NCBI GenBank assembly: GCA_022414725.1
Contig: CM039466.1
Coordinates: forward strand, 18,575,375 to 18,639,374
DNA: 64,000 nucleotides
Source of the DNA: Microglena sp. YARC
Taxonomy: Eukaryota; Chlorophyta; Chlorophyceae; Chlamydomonadales; Chlamydomonadaceae
Reading direction: 5' to 3'
Shown: piece by piece, positions 18,458-29,803 of the stretch
Position numbering within the stretch: position 1 is the stretch's first letter
How the letters are laid out: each line of letters begins with the position of its first letter
The notes under the pieces: generated by a model
What the model was told of the DNA's origin: nothing
Seen by the model: the letters and a program-made list of their open reading frames with translations, nothing else
Databases searched by the model: none
Translations under genes and position numbers: made by a program

Positions 18458-20632
18458 ATGTTTGCCACCTACACGGCTGGACTCGTTCAGGCGAACGTGG
18501 ATTCCTTGGTGAGTCGGCTGCTTAGTTGACGACGCAGGCGCAGACGATGCAGAGGAATTCTATCATGGTTATTGTTATAACGCCTTCAAGCGTCTAACAG
18601 TCTGCAGAATGCATTTCGCCCCCCGGTGCGATAACCGCGACGAATAAGAATTGCTGCATGCTTCTATCCGCCTTCGAGCGTCTAACAGTCTACAGAATGC
18701 ATTTTGATAAAGAGTAAGTGTCGTTAGAGGAAGCGAACGAAGCACGACAAAGAAACCACGACAGTAATGTGCCGTAGCAGAATGTTCCGTAGCACAGTGC
18801 CGTAGCACTGAGTCACTATAATACGGCACATTTCGCCCCACGGTGCGATAACCACGACGAAGAAGAGTTGCTGCATGATTATATCCCTCAGGCGTCTAAC
18901 CGTCTGCAAAGGGCAAATCGCCGTCTTCAACTGTCTTCGTCGGACTTCAACTGATCTGTCAGTGCCACTCTCCGTAGGAAGAAGGATTAAGGTCACGCCT
19001 CCCGGCGTACATTTCTTCTTTCTTTATTTCCGATTAACCATTAAAGGGCATATCAGGGCTGTATCAGGGCTTCTTTTTGTCCTTTCCTGACAGCTTCTAG
19101 ACAGCTCCTTAAGCCAGCTGCTGGGCCACACCCAACTATTTCAGCAGTTCTAGACAGCTGATTGTATTCGTTTCAAGGTGCACTAGGCTGAGAATAATGA
19201 GGCAGAATAGCCATGCATGTTAGCTGCCTAAAAGCTGCTCCTCATCGATTAAAAGAAGAGCACTGGGTTACCTCATTCAAGCGAAATCGAATGCCCAAGA
19301 CGAGGTGGAGTGGACTGATCGTGTGGCTCAGGCAAACACACATTTTGAATTTCATGTACTGTATGTTTTTGCAGGCTGTGATGGCAAATGCCCAAGACTG
19401 TGTGGAGTGGACTGATTATGTCGCTCAGACTGACACACAGTTTTAATGTACTGTATTTGTTGCAGGCTGCGCTGGCAAATGCCCAGGACAGTGTGGAGTG
19501 GACTGATCGCGAGTCTCAGACTGGCACACATTTTGAATTTTATGTACTGCATTTTTTGCAGGTTGTGCTGGCCAATGCCTACAACGAGGTGGAGTGGGCT
19601 GATTGTGACGAGGCTCAGACTGATGCAGATCTGTAATGATAGGAACACTGATTCGTGATGAATATACAATATTCTTTGCAGGCTATGCTGGCCAATGCCC
19701 AAGGCGATGTGGAGTGGACTGGTCGTGTCGCTCAGACTAGCAAACATTTTTAATTTGAAGTACTGTTTTCTTTGCAGGCTGTGCTGGTCAATGGCCAAGA
19801 CGGGGTGGAGTGGACTGATTGTGACACGGCTCAATGGCAGCAGGATGAAGCTGAGGACACTGCAAGTTTGAGGGATTTTGGGCACCCTATTCTGCAAGCC
19901 TACGGCTTCCTTCCCACTCAGAATGCACTCTTTCAAGCCAAAAATAAGGTTGCCATTTTACCCCCAAATTTGGGGGGTCTTCGGTACCCATTCCTTAACT
20001 CATACGCCATCCTTCCCACCCAGAAGGCACCCGTCCAAACCAAATACAAGGGTGCCGTTGAACCCCTAAATTTGGGGGGCCTTAGGCACCGTATTCTGCA
20101 TTCCTTCGGCACCCTTTCCACCCAGAAGGCACCCTCTCAAGCTATATATAAGGTTGCCGTCGACCTCCCAAATCTGCAGTGGGCAGCAGCTAGGCCTGAA
20201 GGTACCAGCACCACCTTTCATACAGAGTTGGACCGCTCAGGCACAGTAGAGGTCTGCGAAACCAAAACCCATCCGAGTAACCACTCTCCAGAATATAGGG
20301 TACAGGAGAATGGGAAGGTTCCTTCAACCTCACGCCAGGAGGCAAGGCGTGTGGATTCACAAATTTCAGAGTCTGACCTTGGTTGTGCTGATAGGGAAGA
20401 GCCCCGCAAATGGCGCGAGACTAACCCTGAAGCTTTAAGGTCGAAGGAAGAAGCTGACTTTAAATATTTTTGGAGATCCTGGGAGAAGTATCAGGGCGCT
20501 GGGAGGGCAGAGGACAAAATACAGCGGGCGGCTGACCTTATCGTCTTCAATGCCAACGTGAAGGTTGATAATCCAGCGCACTATGATCAGTGGATTAAGG
20601 ATGCGGCTCGCTACGCTGAGATGCTCATGTAG
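18458..20632 (+). CDS. Repeat-protein family member 1 (two exons, about 301 aa)
   Basis: Exon 1 is 18458-18508 (MFATYTAGLVQANVDSL, 17 codons, donor gtgagt). Exon 2 is 19778-20632, after the acceptor tttgcag, in phase 0. Exon 2 starts AVLVNGQDGVEWTD. It then has three 31-36-residue repeats (LPTQKAPxQxKYKxAV then NLGGLR, roughly residues 51-151), a charged region, and a C-terminal part with EEADFKYFWRSWEKYQ and NPAHYDQWIKDAARYAEML. The first-exon length, phase and promoter match members 2-4 on the minus strand at 45-61 kb, but the long alanine-rich repeats of those members are missing. A decayed copy of the C-terminus (NPAHFAQWTKDAARYAEML) follows the stop at about 20700-20878. Function unknown. 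The exon joining is inferred by analogy with the paralogs. Confidence 0.68.
18560..18910. repeat. Direct repeats in intron 1 of family member 1
   Basis: gcgtctaacagtctgcagaa and catttcgcccc..ggtgcgata followed by gttgctgcatg recur at about 18587-18650, 18677-18702 and 18829-18910. Between them is gtagca-rich sequence. Intronic, no coding signal. Confidence 0.7.
19085..19250. mobile_element. hAT-like MITE, partial, in intron 1 of member 1
   Basis: Left end cagcttctagacagctcc, an internal ggtgcactagg block and right end tagctgcctaaaagctgct place it in the approximately 200-bp MITE family. Terminal CACTG-like ends are not preserved. Confidence 0.6.
19270..19777 (+). repeat. Tandem copies of the exon 2 head (VEWT units) of member 1
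   Basis: Five units precede the real exon 2. Four start right after a cag/gca-g acceptor at 19374, 19465, 19562 and 19682; one without an acceptor starts near 19270. Each encodes a variant of A(V/A)LANAQDxVEWTD followed by AQT, then a short AT-rich piece (ttttgaattttatgtactg) with a new acceptor. Periods are 91, 97, 120 and 96 bp. Several units end in TAA soon after the AQT part, which argues against their use as internal exons in one message. Confidence 0.88.
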
Positions 20633-20639
20633 AGGCAGG

Positions 20640-20905
20640 CCGACTGTGTTGGTGTCTTAGCTGATAGGGAGGCTGACCTTGCCGCTTGAAGGCAAAAGCT
20701 GAGACAGCTTAGCAATTTTGTGTCAATCTAGGGGGAAAAGGAGGCTGAGAGGGCAGAGAGTAGCCTACGGCGGGAGGCTGGCCTTAACACCTTCAGTGCC
20801 AGGCTTAAGGTTAAAAATCCGGCGCACTTTGCTCAGTGGACTAAGGATGCAGCTCGCTACGCTGAGATGCTCATGTAGAGGCAGGCCGACTGTGCTGGTC
20901 ATTTT
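20640..20905 (+). repeat. Tail copy of family member 1 C-terminus
   Basis: Downstream of the stop, ggctgaccttgccgcttg and the block encoding NPAHFAQWTKDAARYAEML then RQADCAG repeat the end of exon 2 with in-frame stops. It parallels the tail copies found after fabG exons and after member 3. Confidence 0.75.
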
Positions 20906-20914
20906 GCGGATAGC

Positions 20915-21100
20915 AGCTCATAGCAGCTTCTAGGCTGCTCCCTCTCCCTGCCCTTGGGCCAAGCCTGAAGGTGGCTAGTGCAACTGATAGCTGCCATGGC
21001 AGGCATTCCAATGCAGCTGAAAGCTTTGTGCTTGACCAAGTGGCTGGCTAATGGACCTGGCCGGAAACTGTCATACATAGCCCAAAAACGAAACAATGCA
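20915..21100. mobile_element. hAT-like MITE, diverged
   Basis: Begins catagcagcttctaggctgc, contains aggcattccaatgcagctga, and ends catagcccaaaaacgaaac. This matches the subfamily at 48522-48723 (cattccgatgcagctgaaag). Terminal duplications are not clear. Confidence 0.65.
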
Positions 21101-21209
21101 CACAGTGGAAGTTTCCTGACTGCTGCTCGCGCAGCTCCAAACCCGGATTGTTCAAGGTTGGGTGAGTCCCTTTAGCCTACTTTGCTGCCCCTGGCCTGTA
21201 ACACTGTTT

Positions 21210-21590
21210 TTTTTATATGCGACACATCGCAAATTGAGCGACTCGGTGCGATCCCAGTGCGACGCCCTTCCCCCCGAACACCGCAAAGCTCGGAGGCTGG
21301 GGGTCGGGTTGGCACTTTTGACTAGTTCAGCCAGACCCATGCGTCCCCATGCAGTGACGGAATGGCCACGCGTCGCACAAATTAAAAACAGTGGACTGTA
21401 AGTTCCATACACTATAGTAGTATGTATGTTACAGTCCAGGGGTAGGCCAAATAGGCTAAAGGGACTCGCCCAACCGTGATAGGAAGGGCTTAAAAAGAAA
21501 AAGCACTGATGAACTGAACCCCAAACAAGAGGTTTACCGACAAGGGCCATGAGTTCGTGCTACAATGATCATTTAATTCTACAATATAAT
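21210..21590. repeat. Two dispersed repeats side by side
   Basis: 21210-21370 is the reverse complement of the gcgtcgcactgg-type repeat at 7378-7570. 21417-21580 is the best copy of the acagtccaggggtaggcc repeat, ending with gagttcgtgctacaatgatc. Confidence 0.7.
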
Positions 21591-21597
21591 ATATACT

Positions 21598-21605
21598 ACT
21601 ATATG

Positions 21606-21691
<86 letters not shown>

Positions 21692-21692
21692 C
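21598..21692. repeat. (TA)n microsatellite
   Basis: Roughly 90 bp of TA with occasional TG or AATA interruptions. Confidence 0.95.
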
Positions 21693-21727
21693 CATACACT
21701 GAGGAGAGGACCGCATTCCTATCGCAC

Positions 21728-21870
21728 ACTGTTTATTTGGGGGGATTATCATGGCAGCTTCCCGCCAGCTCCAATAGCCAGCCACTGGGTCAAACCCAAA
21801 GCTTGCAGCAGCATTGGAATGCCTGTCATATCAGGTAGCAGACAAACTAGCACACTGCCAAGAGGGCCGC
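21728..21870. mobile_element. hAT-like MITE, truncated
   Basis: Left end cacactgtttatttgggggg and atcatggcagcttcccgcc match the family. The right half is lost after catatcaggtagc. Confidence 0.6.
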
Positions 21871-22084
21871 GCTTCTCACATAGTGGGACTATTAACCGAT
21901 ACCTTGTTTACACTGGTTTAAACCTTGTTTGTTGGAGGTTGGGCGACTCCTTGTAGCCTACTTCTCTACCCCTGTACTGTGAAGTACATAATATTGACGA
22001 TTGTATGCATGATATTACATAATGTAGCACAGAGCACTGGCATCGCAATGAGTCGCTCAATTTGCCACTAAAAATTTGCCCTTT

Positions 22085-22345
22085 GTAGTACCCTGGTAGG
22101 GTACAGTCGACATGTATGGTTGTACGACATGTATGTTAGTACCTACTATACTATACCACCTTCACTTGGAGAAATCATCCCGCTCTCGCTAGGGTAGGGT
22201 GCAGCCGACATGTACGGCTGTACTGCCTATACTATAGCATCGCTCCCGCTAGAGTAGGTTGCAGCCGACATTTACGGTTGAACTACCTATATTATGAAAT
22301 TGCTCTTACTAGGGTAGGGTACAGCCGACACTGACATACTTGCAC
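22085..22345. repeat. ~75-bp tandem repeat, 4 units
   Basis: Units share agggtagggtrcagccgaca followed by tgtacggttgtact and ctcgctagggtag. Four diverged copies. No gene seen. Confidence 0.8.
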
Positions 22346-22719
22346 TGCTGATATCCTGGCATTCCTCGCACAGTGATGATGATGATGATAATATGATGGT
22401 TTTGATGATGACATTTCCCTGGTGCCCTACTGTACTCCAAACGTTCCCGCCGATTGACAAAGTCAAGGGGGACTTATGAGCATCGTGTCAAAAAATAAAA
22501 TAAATTTTGCCAATCTGTATGGTGAAAACATTCCCTGTGTTCCGTGTACATAAATCCAGACAGAACTGTTATCCAAGCAGGCTAAAAAATGGAATGTAGG
22601 TTCCAGATGCAGTTATGTTTCAAAATATAGATTTTGAAGCACCCTTGAACAACCCTACTCTGAATGTTTGAATTCAAATTAAAAACGTAGATTGTGAAGC
22701 ACCCTTGGGCAACTCTGCC

Positions 22720-22918
22720 CACTGTTTCATTTCCGGGCTACACATGGCAGCTTCCAGCCTGCTCGAACAGCCAGCCACTGGGCCTATCCCCGAGCTTTCG
22801 TTTGCATTGAAATGCCGTAATGTCAACTTTCAGATGCACTAGCTAGTTTCAGGTTTGTCCCAAGGACGGGGGGAAGGAGCTGTCTAGAAGCTGCTATGTA
22901 CCCCAAAACCGAAACAGT
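22720..22918. mobile_element. hAT-like MITE
   Basis: About 199 bp, left cactgtttcatttccgggct, right ccccaaaaccgaaacagt. Inverted ends match over about 40 bp. No exact target duplication read. Confidence 0.75.
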
Positions 22919-22937
22919 ACCCCTCCCCTGTTTCCCA

Positions 22938-23136
22938 TCGTTTTCTTTTTGGCCACTAGCAGCAGCTTCTAGGCAGATATCTGAGCCAGCCACTGGGCTA
23001 AGCCTCAAAAATGCAGCAGCGCTTGAAAGTTGATGACGTCAGCTTCAAGATGCACTAGGTTACTTTATGCTTGGCTGATTAGCCAGCCAGGGGAGCTGCC
23101 CAGAAGCTGCTGCTCATAGCCAAAAATAAATCAGTG
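22938..23136. mobile_element. hAT-like MITE
   Basis: Second full-length copy only about 20 bp after the previous one. Left ttttctttttggccactagc, right gctcatagccaaaaataaat followed by cagtg. Internal ggtgcactaggtta-type block (atgcactaggttactttatg). Confidence 0.75.
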
Positions 23137-23579
23137 CTGTAGCCGACATGACTATTAATGGACTGAACCATGCACACATTCCTGAGATCGAGGCTGGTAC
23201 GGATTTGCATGGCCAACCCACCTGCCACTACAGTTAAAGTGGAAGTGAAAACACGCACTCACCCCTCGGATTGTGCATGTTGACACATAGACACGTATGA
23301 GGTTATCTTCCTTTTTTACTTGATACAGAAAACCTTCCGCCTCAATGAATCCTACAATTCAAGATTGTGTGGGCGTATTAGAATGAGGTGAGGCGTAATT
23401 ACTAGGGATACGTTTAATAATTTAATTAGTTACATTCATTAACTTCCCGTTTAAATGGATTTAACTTCAGTCCTTACCGTGTACGTGTTGAACTACGTAA
23501 CTTATGGGAGTGACAAGGTGAATCAACCTAGAGCTTTTTTCTTTTTTTTAGTTGTGAAAACAAATTCACCCAAGGAGGT

Positions 23580-23790
23580 GGGTCTCCCGACCAGGGTGAT
23601 TCAAAGTGCGCGCTTTTGCGCTTTTGAGCGCTGACTTTTTGACCCCCTGTGCGCTTTAAGCGCAGTTTTTTGCACCCCCTCGTGGGCGCTGCAAGCAATT
23701 TTTGCGCTTTTCGCACTACAAAGCGCAGTTTTTTTGTTTTCAAGTGCGCTAAAGCGCTGGCCAATTTGGCCATTTGAAGTACCCTGCTCC
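23580..23790. repeat. Dispersed GCGC/TTTTGCGC-rich repeat
   Basis: gcgcgcttttgcgcttttga to gtaccctgctcccg. It is the reverse-complement relative of 12180-12355 and has internal copies of ttttgcgctttt. Followed by a ggagtggcaac/attcgaactgaatcctc segment shared with 44540-44635. Confidence 0.65.
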
Positions 23791-23919
23791 CGACACAAAC
23801 CAGTGACACTGAGAATTCAGAGTGATTTTGCTCACTCTGTCATAGGAGTGGCAACACCATTCGAACTGAATCCTCACACCTGCCTCCTAGGTTGAAATTC
23901 CTTTCATAACCGGGTCATA

Positions 23920-24410
23920 TCTAAACCAAACGTCTGTGGGCGGTGAAGACATATACATCGTAAATGCTACATATTGTTATGGTACGACTTATAGGTCGTA
24001 CCATGTGACACATGATGTTGTGTGTCCTGTCGGCTAGAGGCTACTAGCCATTGTGCCCACGCCAGTCAGATGTACTGCTGGCGTGTACTGCTCTCCTGAT
24101 GCTCTATTACTTGTCTATTGATGAGCATCTGCTTCCAAGCTATCTGATCTGTAACACAGAGCACCACCAAGATCCTGCAGTCCCTCAAGTCGCAGACTAC
24201 AAAACATATCACTCTGGGGTACAGAATGTAATCAATCAAACAAATGGATGGTTGAAAGACACATCGAAGTTCATTTTATTATTTCATATTTTCATTGTCA
24301 TAAACAGGCCTTAGTTGATTTCATTGTCATAAACAGGCCCTAGTTGATTGACCCAAGACAAGCATGCTCCACTGAGACCAGGGAAGGGGGTGGGGTGGAG
24401 GGGGTAGGGT

Positions 24411-24444
<34 letters not shown>

Positions 24445-24660
24445 GCTAACCATCAAAGCTATCATATATGCAGTATGGATGAACCTTTGTATGTATGTTA
24501 CAGTCCAGGGGTAGGCTAAATAGGCTAAAGGCAAATAGGCTGAACATTTAATAGGAAATACGGAGTTTATTGCCTAATGTTACATAAACTTGCTGAATAT
24601 CAAGGAAGATCCTGCATGCACTGCTAGACTATATTTTGAGGATCAGTATCTCCCACAGAC
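23920..24660. other. Intergenic stretch with a 30-bp G run
   Basis: An 87-codon open frame at 24051-24314 has no recognisable motif and is not called. 24366-24442 is G-rich, ending in about 30 consecutive G. A truncated acagtccagggg repeat lies at 24489-24545. tgatttcattgtcataaacag is directly repeated at 24287-24340. Confidence 0.6.
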
Positions 24661-25235
24661 CAGGGTACTACATCATGGCGCACGCTAACGCGCTAGCTTT
24701 TAGAAGCTGACTGCGTGAAACACACAGTTTTTTAAATCCCCTCTGTGCACAGCTCTCAGTTTTTCTACCACCACTGAGCTCTCCTCTTTTGACTTACTCA
24801 GCGCTTTCTGCACTTTATTTCTTGCCTTTTGAGTGAGACTCAGTGGGTCAGTGAGTAACTGAAGGGTGGACTGAACCCGAACCACGAGAGACTCAAATTG
24901 TGAGGCTCTCAGGCACAGAGTAAGTAAGTTGTTAGCACAATCCCAACCTTGTCCTTGGATAGTTACATTACTACATTATTTCCATCTTTCATTGTACTTA
25001 GTTTCATGCAAGCAACTCAGCTGAACGCTGTCCTCCCTAGGCACCAGGTCTGAACTCTGACGGTCTCCAGTCTCCCCCCCCAAGGCCTTAACTTAAAAAA
25101 AACTAAAAACTTAGCTAAAATTACAGTTGAGCGAAACGCACAGTTTTTCAAGGCAGTTGGGCTTTTCACGCTGCAAAAAGTGCTACTTGCTCTGAAGATG
25201 CTGACTAATATGATCAAACGTAGGGATCCATACTA
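24660..25235. repeat. Dispersed GCGC-rich repeat, long copy
   Basis: Starts gggtactacatcatggcgca and ends with aaacgcacagtttttcaagg and actaatatgatcaaacgtag. The ends match the 3660-3905 segment (aacgcacagcttttcaaag, attgatcaaatgtagtacc). The middle (acaccagagactcaaattgt-like sequence) is unique. Possibly a longer version of the same element. Confidence 0.55.
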
Positions 25236-25864
25236 CTAAAGTTGCGTTGTGTGCCCGCGCCCGACCGACCTTGCGGGGTTCACGGCTTACCTGGCAATGG
25301 TTCCGCTTATCTGGCAAGCATTTTCTTGCCGATTGCTGATCTGGCACACTTTCACCTCAACCGTCGAAGGGACCCACGACCGTGTGGTAAGACCGCCGAA
25401 TTGTGTGTGAGCTCGTCGCTCACACTTCCCCCTTCCAAGTCCTAGGCTTCTACTGCAGTCTGACACTCCGTCTGAGTGGACCCTATCCGACGGCATGATC
25501 ATCTTGAGAGGTGGGTTGGGTGGGTGGTGGGTTGTGCTTCGAATCGAAAGGAAGAGCTACTGATGGCCACTGGTCCGAGACACAGTACGCCAGTACTCAT
25601 CGATCTGAAGTGGGCAGGAGTCAGCGAGGCTCAATGCTGACTCCCACGAGTATGTCTGAACACTCCCCTAACACTACGGAACGGGCTGCGACTACTTCTA
25701 GTACAGCGGGCGACTGCAGGAGGCAGGAGGTGAAACTCCAGGGAAAACAAAAGCCGACACATCCCTCGTGGATTTTTTTTTTTTTTTTGCCAACCGCTCG
25801 TTAGTGTGAGCCAGCCTCTTGTTGATGACGTGGGAGATGGGGTCCGGACCCACCAAGCGTGTAA

Positions 25865-26256
25865 GGGTGTGTTTCCATTGGGGTTTTCGGTCACCGTTGA
25901 AGTTCCGCTGAAGTCCACGCTGGCACGAAGTGTTTCCAGTGGGGTTCCGCTGACATTTTGCTATGTCCCGCTGAAGTCCACACTTGCTTTTTTGACCGCT
26001 GAAGGCCGACGTGGACTTCAGCGGATCCTACGTGGACTTCAGCGGAATGCAAAACTTCAGCGGGAGCTCTGACCTCCCGCTGAAGTTTTTCAATTCCGCT
26101 CAAGTCCACGTAGGATCCGCTGAAGTCCAGCCCGGCGAGCACCGGCGAGCACTAAGTATTCTCTCCAGGATTCTCTCGATGAGGTTTGAGGCTTTCAGAA
26201 CATGGACAATTTGACGTCCGCGAGAGACCAGCCCCTGCCCCACTGGAAACACACCC
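25865..26256. mobile_element. PIF/Harbinger-like TIR element E1
   Basis: 392 bp, ends gggtgtgtttccattgggg and ccccactggaaacacaccc, flanked by TAA on both sides (25862-25864, 26257-26259). The interior is a set of direct and inverted ccgctgaagtccacg copies, giving strong fold-back potential. The GGGnnTGTTT-type terminus plus 3-bp TAA fits Tourist/PIF-Harbinger MITEs. No transposase. Confidence 0.8.
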
Positions 26257-26259
26257 TAA

Positions 26260-27598
26260 GGGTGGATTCCCATTGGACTGGATGGGTAAAGTCGGTTGTA
26301 GTACTGGATGGGTCGGTATTTGTCGGTTGGGCCCTTTGGATGGGTCGTTGAGCTCTTTGGATGGTTCGTGCATCCGTACACGGCCACCCATCCAAAACGC
26401 ACTCCCATTGCAAGCGACTGGATGGGTGCAGCAATACACGCATGTACCACCGGGAACCTTCGCAGGTACTTTCAATCAATAGTCGCAAGAAAAGACGGAT
26501 CGATCGTTGACAGTTCAATTTCTTGCGCTGATCCATCCTAGATCCATCTATTCCTCTTCTCAAGACCGCACTCCGCGACCTGGAGTCATACCTCGCGGCG
26601 TCCATTTCTTTCTTTCAATCTTTCCACGCGATGTGGTGTATGAGGAAAACGTGTTGTCCGATTGGGGAATCTTATGGTTATACCCGTATGATACACCACA
26701 ACTCACCCCCCTTTCGAAAATCGACGCCCACCTCCTGTCTGAGATGTGCAAGCCCGGCTGAGCCGGCCCTCTCCTAGCGAAGGTTTCCAACATGCGCCAG
26801 CCCGGGACCGAACCCGCGTGGTACTGGTGAAGGCCCCAACTTCCGTCCAGTCGACCCACTCGACCAAGCTCGAAACCAAATGTGGTGTATGAGGAAAACG
26901 TGTTGTCCGAATGGGGAATCTTATGGTTATAGCCGTATGATACACCACACGCGATGAGCATGTCAGCCATGGAGCTATTCCGGCTTAGGTCTAGATCATG
27001 GAGCTATTCCGGCTTAGGTCTAGACCAGACGAGGAAGCGGGAAATTGAGTTTGCGGAACAGTGTCCACAGCTGCAGTCTTGTATTGAGCGAGTTCGGCGT
27101 CCAATTCGGCATCGGTGGCATAATCCCACAAGCCTTCCGTCGCCATGTGGCAGAGCGATGAAAGACGAAAAAGAAAAGTAGAATGAAGAAGGGGCGTCGA
27201 ATGGAGAAGAAATTGTTAGAATGTCCCAGATTCTGTCTTGCTCGAAGATGATCTGTGATCCAAAAGTTCGGAAACTCCTGGCTAATGAAACTAGCAGGTC
27301 GGTTGAAGAAAGCATTACGCGTCAGTTGCGCGACCGTCGCCGGATCAATACCGAACTGTGCCGGAAGGAGCCGAATATTTTGCGACCCATCCAGAGCCAT
27401 CCAACCCACACCTCGGTCGAGGGCCTGGATGGATTTTGGCTTTTGGATGGGTCGTCTGGATGGGTATTTCGTCAGTACATCCGTACAAATACTAACCATC
27501 CAAAAACCCCTATGGGAAGGTAAACACTGGATGGGTCGTCGGTTATCCGTACTTAACGACCCATCAATACCCATCCATGCCCCAATGGGAATCCACCC
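26260..27598. mobile_element. PIF/Harbinger-like TIR element E2 (with nested insertions)
   Basis: 1,339 bp, ends gggtggattcccattgg and ccaatgggaatccaccc, flanked by TAA at 26257-26259 and 27599-27601. Long subterminal inverted tracts rich in ggatgggtcg / cgacccatcc extend more than 200 bp inward. It contains the 69-bp palindrome pair and tRNA-like insert at 26632-26949, and a 29-bp direct repeat catggagctattccggctta at 26968-27025. Confidence 0.8.
26632..26949 (-). mobile_element. Nested composite: two 69-bp inverted-end copies around a tRNA-like SINE
   Basis: 26632-26700 and 26881-26949 are near-identical 69-bp copies, each with inverted ends tgtggtgtat / atacaccaca. The whole is flanked by cgcga (26627-26631 and 26950-26954). 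The 180 bp between, on the minus strand, carries an A-box-like ttggtcgagtgggtcgactg and a B-box gcgggttcggtcccgggc, suggesting a tRNA-derived SINE distinct from the 12495 family. Confidence 0.65.
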
Positions 27599-27601
27599 TA
27601 A

Positions 27602-28217
27602 GAGGTCGGTCATACGAGACAGGTTTGGGACTGAGTTACGGGTTAGTTGGGCGTTTCTATCGTACATCCAAACCTTTTTTCGTTCACACGGGACAAAGTT
27701 GACGCGGTTTGGTCAAATTCGGTAACCCAAATGCTAACCTAACCCAAAACCCAAACGTCCCCCCCCCCCCCCAAGTTTGGGCGATGGTTATGGTTATGTC
27801 GCACACGTGTTGTTCGTTGTTTCTGTTGCGATAAATTTTGCCGCATTTCCTTCCTGTCAGTCCTCTTAAAACGTCTTGATAGGGTTGCAACAGAGCCCAC
27901 AGCGGAACAAGGAGGAAGCATCAGCCTGCTCACAGCTGCATTTGCGCCTGCAGCCGCCCCAGGTAAGGATGCGTCGAATTCGGCGAGTGCGAGCATGCTC
28001 CAAAGGAGCAACAATTGATAATCGATGCGTCTTCCCATGATCACTCCGACTTCAAACTTTTCCCACAGGCAAGAAGCTCAGGAATGCCGTCTGAACGAAA
28101 TTCGCGTGTTTGGGCGGGGTTGGGTTAACCTCGGGTAACCTCGTCTAACCCCCTCTGACGTGGCAGGTTAACCTCAAACCAAACCCAAACCCAAACCTGT
28201 CTCGTCTGTATGACCTC
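27602..28217. mobile_element. TAA-flanked TIR element E5
   Basis: 616 bp. About 28-bp imperfect inverted ends, gaggtcggtcatac then gagacaggtttggg on the left, matching the complement of the right end. TAA on both sides (27599-27601, 28218-28220). Different terminus from E1-E4 but the same target triplet. Contains a C-run at 27760-27773 and gggttaacctcgggtaacc near the right end. Confidence 0.72.
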
Positions 28218-28220
28218 TAA

Positions 28221-29004
28221 GGGCGTGTTTCCAGTGGACCAAATAGTTCAACTGTGGGCGCCAGCGTGGCACGAGTGTTGCCAGTGGGCACAGTTCAACT
28301 TCAACAGTTCAACTTTTCGCCGATGTGGCACGCCAGGTGGGCAGCCACGTCAGGGTTTGTCCGTCGCCCTCCCCCCTCAACAGTTCAACTGTTGAGCAAT
28401 CCCGAACACCCCCCCCCCCTGTTCGGGATTGCTCAACAGTTCAACTATTTTGGGGGGAGGGCGATGGACAATTTCGAGGGAGGGCGTTGGACAAAATCAC
28501 AAAAGTGATACAGCAGCGAGCATCTTCGCAGATTCTCCCCGAGATCTGTCAACACGCCCCGAGTTGCGAGTAATTGGGAGCCAATTTCAAGTTGGATGGG
28601 CGAAGACATGAAAGGAAGGCGGGAATTAACCAGTTCGAATGATGATAGCGAGAGCCACAGATTCGACCGAAATCTCAATCTGTCCACCCGATCCATTCGA
28701 CCGGACGGAGCAAAGGCAGAGGCGGCAGCGGCAGGAGGAGCAAGAGAACGGATGGAAGTGAAGAGCGCAGCGAAATAATACACTGGCGGTGGTAAGCGGT
28801 GGATGCGGTGATTTGAGGAAACTTCGAGCAAGCTGCATGCACTTGCAGCGAGGGGGGCAGGGGACCAGAACGCGCTCGAGGGGCAGCCGTGATGACAAGG
28901 CACTTTTTGAGGTTTTAGGGCCCAGCTCAGCACTCGAACTTGAACTGTAGGGTTGAGTGGTCTACTATACACAGTTGAACTGTTGGTCCACTGGAAACAC
29001 GCCC
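28221..29004. mobile_element. PIF/Harbinger-like TIR element E3
   Basis: 784 bp. Left gggcgtgtttccagtggacc, right ggtccactggaaacacgccc: a perfect 20-bp inverted pair. TAA on both sides (28218-28220, 29005-29007). The inverted pair continues as aatagttcaactgt / acagttgaactgtt. An internal hairpin at about 28393-28441 has arms gttgagcaatcccgaaca and tgttcgggattgctcaac around a C-run. Confidence 0.82.
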
Positions 29005-29007
29005 TAA

Positions 29008-29803
29008 GGGTGGATTTCCATAGGCCGTGGATGGGTGTGGTACTGGATGGGTCGCTAAATCGGTTTACTTTCGGTTACGCCTCGTGGATGGGTCATGGAT
29101 GATTCGTGCATCCGTACGCAGTCGATCATCCAGTTCCCCTTCTGTGGAAATGCGGCATGGATGGTTCCGTAATGGCCGGGTGGGCCGGTTGCCATAACTT
29201 GAGCTGGAGCTACTGCTGCGCTACAACTTGTCCGCTGGGGAATTATCGCCTGGCCATCTTGTGGCTTAAATGCCGAAGAATCTTGTTAATCTTAAGGTGC
29301 AGAATGTCTCGGTTTTTCCGTTCCTCGAATCAGATCTGACGTAATTCGAAATTTCGAGAAGTGAAACTAGCAGAGGGAGGTCACAGATTTCGTGAGGTCA
29401 AACTAGCAGATCGAATTGAAACTAGCAGGGGGAGGTCGCAGATTTCTGAGTGAGGGGGGTCAAACTGAGGAAGGTCGCAGATTTCGGGAGGTCAAACTAG
29501 CAGAGGGAACGAGAGGTAATTGAAACTGGCAGAGGCAGGTCGCAGAGAGACCGGCGCCGGACTGCGCCGGACTGCACCGGAAAGTTTGCGACTCATCCAG
29601 ACTCTTCCAATCCACCCCTCGGTCGATGGCAGGGATGGATTTTGCCATCTGGATGGGTCTCGTGGATGGGTGTTTCGTCGGTACAATCCGTACAAATACG
29701 AATCATCCAGGGGCTCTGTGGAAATGGAAGGCCTGGATGGATCGTCGGTTGTTCATACTTTTCGACCCATCCAGACCCATCCACGGCCTATGGAAATCCA
29801 CCC
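29008..29803. mobile_element. PIF/Harbinger-like TIR element E4
   Basis: 796 bp. Left gggtggatttccataggccg, right cggcctatggaaatccaccc: a perfect 20-bp inverted pair. TAA at 29005-29007 and 29804-29806. Same subfamily as E2 (gtggatgggt / acccatccac). The middle has tandem gaaactagcagagggaggtc units at 29355-29545. Confidence 0.82.

Noticed and set aside
24051..24314. 87-codon plus-strand frame
   Set aside because: No recognisable domain, no splice or promoter support, and the neighbourhood is repeats.
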